Assembly (NCBI GenBank): GCA_030685235.1
Contig: MU839207.1
Span: forward strand, 62,001-126,000
Source: Copromyces sp. CBS 386.78
Lineage: Eukaryota > Ascomycota > Sordariomycetes > Sordariales > Sordariaceae
Reading direction: 5' to 3'
DNA length: 64,000 nucleotides
Part shown: piece after piece, positions 57,400 to 64,000 of the stretch
Layout of the letters: every line of letters begins with the position of its first letter
Position numbering within the stretch: position 1 is the first letter of the stretch
Notes under the pieces: generated by a model
The model's input: the letters and a program-made list of their open reading frames with translations, nothing else
Databases searched by the model: none
Told to the model about the DNA's origin: nothing
Translations under genes and position numbers: made by a program

Positions 57400-60300
57400 G
57401 CTACTAATTGCTAGAGAATAGGAGGCTACGAAGGCCCGAATTTATAATTCTAAGTAATAATAATATTATTATAAATAAAAGTATTTTTTTAAACGCCCCG
57501 TAGTAAACCTAATTATTAGGATATATTACGGACGACGATATCGAAATACCTAACGTACTAGACTATACTAACGAGCCGGAAAGTTTAGGAATATTAATAG
57601 AGAGTTCTAACCCCCCTACTAACGAAGAAATTTACTTAATAACTTTAAACGGCCTCCCTTATATTAATATAATTACAGCTCTTATTATAATTATTATTTA
57701 ATATTTAGCGAAGGTTAAATTTACTTACAATAATACCCTTATCGATTCCTTTAATTTGACCGAAGGAAGAATATTTTAAATAATTATTAACCCTATTACC
57801 CGAATAATTAAAGTATTTAATTATTATCTTACTACTACCGCTAAGGCATTTCGGAATTTTTAATTTAAATTCTAATTTAAGAAAGAATAATACGCTAATA
57901 TTTTTAACGAATATAAATAAATTCTAAAGGACCTTTATTAAATTTAAGAAGAATTTTATTAAATTTATACCGAATTTAATAACGTATAAAATTTCGCTTA
58001 GGAAATATAGGCCGTTCTCGCTATAAGTTAATAGAATTATTATATTACTTAAATTACTATAAACGGTAGTACGGGTATAGCAGGGTACTAAAAACCGCTC
58101 CTCCCGGACCCCGAACCTTTTATAACTATTTAAAAGGACTATATTAAATATAATAAGGCGTATTTAATATAAAAGGGCCGTATCCTTTCTATTTAAATTT
58201 TAAATACTATTAAGTTTCCTAATGAAAGGATTAAAATCGCTTACGTAAATTACCTACTTAGCCTTAAAATAATTATTCTAATTAATAAGAATATTTAGAA
58301 AATTTTTATAAACTTTAATAATCCCGAAGTTTAATAATAAAAAATAGGTATCGAATTTTTTTCCTTCTTAAATATTCGTTATAATAATACGGATTTACAC
58401 TTAAATACCGCCCGTAAATTTAACGAATTTAAATAAGGAAACTATTTCTTCGCCGACTTCGAAATAGAATATATTAAAACTATTAACTATTATAATTTGA
58501 ATAACGCTATAAAAATATACTACTTACAAAATAAAATCTCTTAGAAATTTCGTACCTCCTTTACTTATTAACGAACCCTCCTTACTAAAAACGACTTTAA
58601 AGAATAATTATTATTTTATTATAATTTCGCACGTAATATTAAAGATAACGACTATAGATTTAAATCCGCTACTAATAAAATTTCTAATTCGAATTCTAAT
58701 AATAATTCGGGAAAGACTATTAGTAAAGGAAGTGATATTATAAACTTTAATATTATTTACGTTTTACGTACCGTCTATAATAATATTATTAAATATTAAA
58801 ATAAAAATAACTTATACTATAAATACGGAAAAAAAGGGTATATTATAAAGAATTACCGCAATAGTATTAATTACGGCGATTATAACCCCCAAACCGGCAA
58901 TAAGGGGGGCCGAAAAAGTAATAAAGGAGGTTAAAATAGTTGAGGAGGAGGTAGAGGAGGCCGGGGAGGCGGAAATTCCAATTAAAATACTAAGAATATT
59001 AATAATAATAGTAATACTAATATTAACCCTCCGGCGGCCGGTTAGCAAGGGTATAGCAATAATATAAATTTTTGTACTATAAACGTTAAAAAAAAAAACG
59101 AAGGCGAAAAATATTATAATAATAATATAGGCAATAATTAGGAAAATAATTAAACCCTATAAATAATTGCCTATAGGGGCGAAAAAGGTTTATAGGAAGA
59201 AAGAAAGAGCCGTTTAGAAATTTAAAAATAATTATTATTAATTTACTAAATAATTTCCGTTAAAATTTATTACTCCTTTCCTTTTATTTATCCCTCGGAC
59301 CGCATAAAATTTATTATATAACCTTCGTTAATAATAATTATATAGCGTTTATTTTTATTAACTATTCTTTTATAAAGAAAACGGATTCGCTACATTTAAA
59401 TGCTTAGAACTTAAAAAACTAATTTTTATTAATAGTATTATAAAAGGATTTATTATTAAAAAATTTATAACGAACCTTTATATTAATTATTATTTAAAAA
59501 ATATTATATTTTTAATTTATAATATTTCTCGTAATTACCTCATTATTTTAAAATTACTTTAATTTAAAAAATACGAGCCGTATATCTTTTAAATAGAAGG
59601 GAAAGTCCAATTTACTAATTAGTATGCTAATTAATACCTCTTATCGGATTTCCCTATTTCCTTATAAAATACCCTTAATATATAAAACCGTTCTCCTAAT
59701 AAATTATATTACTAATTTTATATAACAACGGTAAGTAAACGGGATAAAAGAATATTATTAAATATTCTAAAGATATTAAAACTTCTACTTAAAATAAATA
59801 ATTATATTAGCTGAATAAAAAGTAGTCTAATAAATCGTTTAGTCCTAATCCCTATAAAGGGACTTATATACAGCGATATTTAACCGTTGAAATTACCGCC
59901 TTATTAAAATCTATTAAAATATTAAATTCTAAAAGATTAATATTCAATTCTTATAAAACGACTTATATATAATAATATTTAACCGCCAAAGTTACTACCT
60001 TACTAGAATCTAATAGAATATTAAATTTTAAAGGATCGATTACCGCTTTATTAAAGTTTAAAAAAACTTTAGAATTTAAAATACCGCCCCGGGACTATTA
60101 ATAGGAATATTAATAAGACTACTAATAAAATAAATTACTATTATTAAAATTTAAGAGAATTTTAGAATTTAAAATACTACTTTAGGACTACTAATAAAAA
60201 TATCGATAGGACTACCGGTAGGGCAGATTACTATTATTAAAGTCCAAAATTACTATTAGAAGCCGATTCTAATTCCGTACTACTCTTATACTAATAAGAA

Positions 60301-63300
60301 TATTAATAAGACTACTAGTAAAGTAAATTACTATTACTTCGCTAGAATATATTAAAACTATTATAATTTTAAGACTGCTTCCCCTATAATAGACCAGAGC
60401 GCAGTAATATTTAAATATTAAAATCATTATTAGAAAATAATTCTATTTCCGCTCCGCCCCCTTATTACAAACCCTACGAATCTTTTATACCGCCGCCCTA
60501 TTATAAATTTTATAAAAGCCGCCCTAAAAGTAAGGTTTATAACCTTTATAAATTTTACGAGGCTAACGAAAATCTCTATTTAAAATAGGGAATATAGTTA
60601 TACCGCCGTAACCTCTTTTTATACCGTTTTAAACTTCCTATTAAAAGATTTATTAAAAATATAATTTTATTAGATTATAATATACTAAAATAAATAGTAG
60701 AACCTTTTATACTTACGCTACCTTATAAAAAGGTAAAAGGCGTAAAGAATTCCCCCAGTACCGCTTATTTAATTATAAAGCGTTTTAGAATAATCGAAAG
60801 ATAAATTAACGCTTAGGATATACGTAATATTAATATTACCGCCTTTAATTTCCTATATAAAACGTACGATTTATAGCCCTACTTTACAAATTATACGGAA
60901 ATTTACCAATTAATTACCTTTTATAAAATTAATACTTATAATAACTATATTAAAGAAATAATTTAAAATATTATAAATAATAAAAGTAAATAGTATAAAG
61001 ACCGCTTCCTAAGGCGCCTCTACAAATTTATCGACGCGTATATAAAGGACGTAGATTAAAAAGAATTGGTAGCCGTTAAAATCGCCCGAACCGCTATTCT
61101 TATAGGCGACCTAAATATAGACGCGCCTATATACGAAGCTATTATTATAAAAATTATAGAAGAAGACGTACTAACGTTCTATAAAAAAATTAACTAGCTT
61201 TTAAAAACTAATAAGGAAATTAAATTCAAATTCTTACGCAAATATTAAAGAAGGATCGACGCTTTCTATATTTAAAAAACGAATAAATTTCCGCCCTATT
61301 AAATATATAACTATAAAATTAAATTTACGCTAGGGGAAAAGCCGCCGAACGTTTATTACTAACTGGTTTTACTTATAGAAATAATTATTATTAAAAAATA
61401 AATCGACGGTCAATTAGAAAACGGTTTTATTAAACCTTCCTAATCTTAAATAATTTTACCCTTATTCCTTATAAATAAATTTAGCGGGCGTATTCGTATT
61501 TATATTAATTACTATAATATTAATAATATTATATTTAAAATACGGTACCCGCTTCTATTAATTAAAGAAACTCTTAATACTATTTACCATACTAAAATCT
61601 TTATTAAGCTAAATATTATCGCCGCTTTTAACCAAATTCGTATTTAAGAAGGCTATAAATAGCTAACTATTTTTATTATACGTTTCAATCTCTACAAATT
61701 ATTAATCCTTCCTTTCGGCTTTTAAGGCGTACCCGGCATATTCTAGAATTATATTAATAATATACTATATAATATTCTAAATATTTACGCAATAATATAC
61801 TTAAATAATATTTTCGTCTACTCCGAAAACGTAGAAGAGTATACCGCTTATATAAACGAAGTTTTTAAAAGAATAATTAACGCTAACTTTCAATTAAATA
61901 TTAATAAATACGAATTCAATATTACCTATATAAAATATTTAAGCCTTTTTATTATATTAAGGGGTATAGAAATAAATTTTACTAAAGTAAAAGCTATTAC
62001 TAAATAAGAGGCTCCGTAATTAAAATACTAATTTTAAAAGTTCTTAAAATTTATAAATTTTTATTAGCGTTTTATTTAATACTTTTCGATTATAATTATT
62101 CCGTTATATAATTTTATAAAGAAATTAGCCGAATAGTATTAAATAGAAGACTATTAAAAAGTTTTTAAAGAATTAAAAAAAACTTTTACTATAGGTCCCG
62201 TCTTTCGAATTTATAATTAGTCCCGCCTAACCGTAATTGAAATTAATACTTTTAATTGGGCTATAAGTAGTATATTATCTTAATATAATAATGAAAATAT
62301 TTTACGCCTAATCGTATATTTTTTATAAAAATATTCTACTATAGAATATAATTACGATATTTATAATAAAGAATTATTTATAATTATTAAAACTTTAGAG
62401 GAATAGGGACCGGAATTATAAAACGCCTAAAAACTATTTAAAATCCTAACTGACTATAAGGGCTTATAAACCTTTACAGAAAATAAGAAATTTACGCCGC
62501 AATATATATAATAGTCTAATTTCCTATCTAAATTTAATTTCACTATTAAATATAGGCCGGGCACTCTCTAAATTTATTTTAATACCCTAAATAGGAAATT
62601 AAAGGATATGCCGAAGGATATAAACGACGACCGGTTCAAAGCCCGCTACAAAGTACTTTTTAACCCTTCCGTTTTTATAAATTATATTTATATTTACGAA
62701 TTTAACTCGGAAAAATGATTTACGGATAAATTAGTCGACGCTAACTACTATAATTCAATTTTTTATTAAGACTTAATAGCCGCCCTCACAGACAAAAACC
62801 GTCGAATATAACTTAAAATACTAAAGGAAAATATAAAAAAAATAGTTTTTATAAAATACTATGCAATTAATAATAAAGTATATTAATATTCAACGCTTAT
62901 AATCGATTTAGAAAATATTATACTATAATTATATTTTATACGAAGGTATTACAAACCCATACTAATAGGCTACTAAGGCCAGAATAAAATATTTACTACC
63001 CTTAATTATTTATTTTACTAATTAAGTATAGAAAAGATTATTAAATTTTATTATAAAGCCTGCTTCTAATATATAAAAACGAAACTTTTATAACGCGTAC
63101 TAATAAAGCTTTTAAAACTTCTACTAATACCCTTCGTTCTATAGAAGGATATTATTATCGATTATATTACCCCTATAATGCCCTATATCCGAAGAAGCTA
63201 AAAGTATAAATATATTATTATAATAGTAGACCGTTTAACGAAAATAAAATACTATATCCTAATTGAAATATTAATTATAAAAGAATTCGTTAATTAATTT

Positions 63301-64000
63301 ATTAAGAAAATTTACGCCCTTTATAGCTTACCGGATATTATCGTTTCCAATCGCAGTATTTAATTCGTTTTATAATTTTAAAAAGCTCTATTTAAAAGGT
63401 TAGGAATTACTTTAAAATTATTATTAGTTTTCTATAAAGAAATTAATAATTAAACCGAACGTATTAATATTGAATTAGAACGTTTCTTTTGTATTTATAT
63501 TAATTAAGCTTAGGATGATTAAATCGATTAGTTACCTTTAATAGAATTTGCGGGTAATAATATATATTTAAATAGTATTAATATATTCCCGTTTTTTGTA
63601 AATTATAATTTTTACCCTCGGATAGGAATTGAGCCCGCTTAGCTATACCTATTAGGGCTTTTTAAAATATAGCGGGTAGAATACTTTAAAGTTAATAAAA
63701 TCGCTAACTAATTTAATATAATATTATACAAAATTATTACTATAATTAGGAATAATCAAATATAATATAAAGAAACCGCTAACGAAAAACGGTCCGATAC
63801 GCCGAAATACTATATCGGCGATAAAGTTTTATTTAATATAATTAACTTTATATTGGGCTACTTACAAATTAAATTTACGTTATTATAGGAAGGGCTTTTC
63901 GAAATTATAAAAGTAGATAGCTATTATATTATACTAAAGTTCCCTATTAATATAAAGTATAGCTGTACTTTCTATATTAGTATAATAAAACTTTAGAATT
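57400..64000 (+). mobile_element. RIP-inactivated Ty3/gypsy LTR retrotransposon relic (gag-pol), truncated by window edge
   Basis: Fragments lie in gypsy order. A gag capsid-like region spans about 57.5-58.6 kb. A zinc knuckle at 58815-58855 reads YKYGKKGYIIKNY, with knuckle Cys and His positions turned to Tyr. Reverse transcriptase runs about 61.4-62.0 kb, with NKFSGRIRIYINYY and YLNNIFVYSEN where YLDD is expected. RNase H lies about 62.25-62.45 kb. Integrase runs about 62.95-63.6 kb, with DRLTK and SNRS where SDRG is expected. The RT-RNaseH-IN order separates it from Copia. Stops are frequent in all frames. A 5' LTR may lie within 56.9-57.4 kb but could not be delimited; the 3' LTR is outside the window. 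No intact gene remains. Confidence 0.82.

Larger units (their letters stand above)
54400..64000. other. AT-rich RIP-mutated block, heterochromatin-like
   Basis: From about 54.4 kb base composition shifts to high AT. CA and TG nearly vanish (none in 60001-60060) while TA becomes very frequent and CG persists. That is the two-strand signature of repeat-induced point mutation, which converts CpA to TpA in duplicated DNA. Only transposon remains are recognisable. In Neurospora such blocks are usually methylated and H3K9me3-marked; that is inferred here. It continues beyond the window. Confidence 0.92.

Noticed and set aside
58812..59048. Minus-strand 78-codon frame rich in Ile/Ser in the RIP block
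   Set aside because: It is antisense to the gag zinc-knuckle region of the gypsy relic; openness arises from composition.

Overview
The window is nuclear DNA of a filamentous ascomycete, most probably Neurospora (Sordariales). The signs are short introns of about 55-190 nt, several with CTAAC branch sites just before the 3' AG; C-rich third codon positions; and a type III polyketide synthase whose catalytic triad falls at Cys152/His305/Asn338, the numbering I recall for N. crassa 2'-oxoalkylresorcylic acid synthase. From about 54.4 kb to the right edge lies an AT-rich block with the mark of repeat-induced point mutation (RIP). From memory only, pab-1 and oras are near neighbours in N. crassa (about NCU04799 and NCU04801).

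Layout. 1-54 kb is euchromatic, with fifteen genes and no operon-like packing. (+) strand: 3' end of a peroxisomal-type 3-ketoacyl-CoA thiolase; a Ser/Gln-rich TCO89-like protein; an SPF30-like Tudor splicing factor. (-): poly(A)-binding protein. (+): a HUL5/UBE3C HECT ligase. (-): type III PKS (ORAS), PEX11, and an NPD/nitronate monooxygenase ending in SKL. (+): a solitary 89-residue dsRBD protein in three exons; mitochondrial uS7; a universal-stress-protein; and a fungal membrane protein whose reading frame needs a +1 shift. (-): a GIT1-like MFS transporter, a PP2A activator (PTPA/RRD1), and a roadblock-fold LAMTOR2-like protein. A 480-bp MITE with ~98-bp terminal inverted repeats and a TA target duplication sits at 49.0-49.5 kb.

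54.4-64 kb holds no intact gene. It contains a RIP-mutated pogo/Fot1-like DDE transposon followed by a RIP-mutated Ty3/gypsy retrotransposon in gag, RT, RNase H, integrase order, running off the window. CA and TG are almost gone, TA is very frequent, CG is retained, and conserved Cys and Asp residues appear as Tyr and Asn.

Functional themes. Three genes are peroxisomal: thiolase, PEX11 and the SKL-tailed NPD enzyme; the last two are adjacent on one strand. Three may bear on TOR/PP2A signalling: TCO89-like, PTPA and LAMTOR2-like. Four act on RNA or translation: SPF30, PABP, dsRBD protein and uS7m. These themes are inferred from family membership. The most unusual items are the dsRBD microprotein, the CCT-AGG-C frame change in the membrane protein, and the palindromic MITE. 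Intergenic spaces are long (up to 4.7 kb), and I saw no convincing tRNA or 5S rRNA gene.
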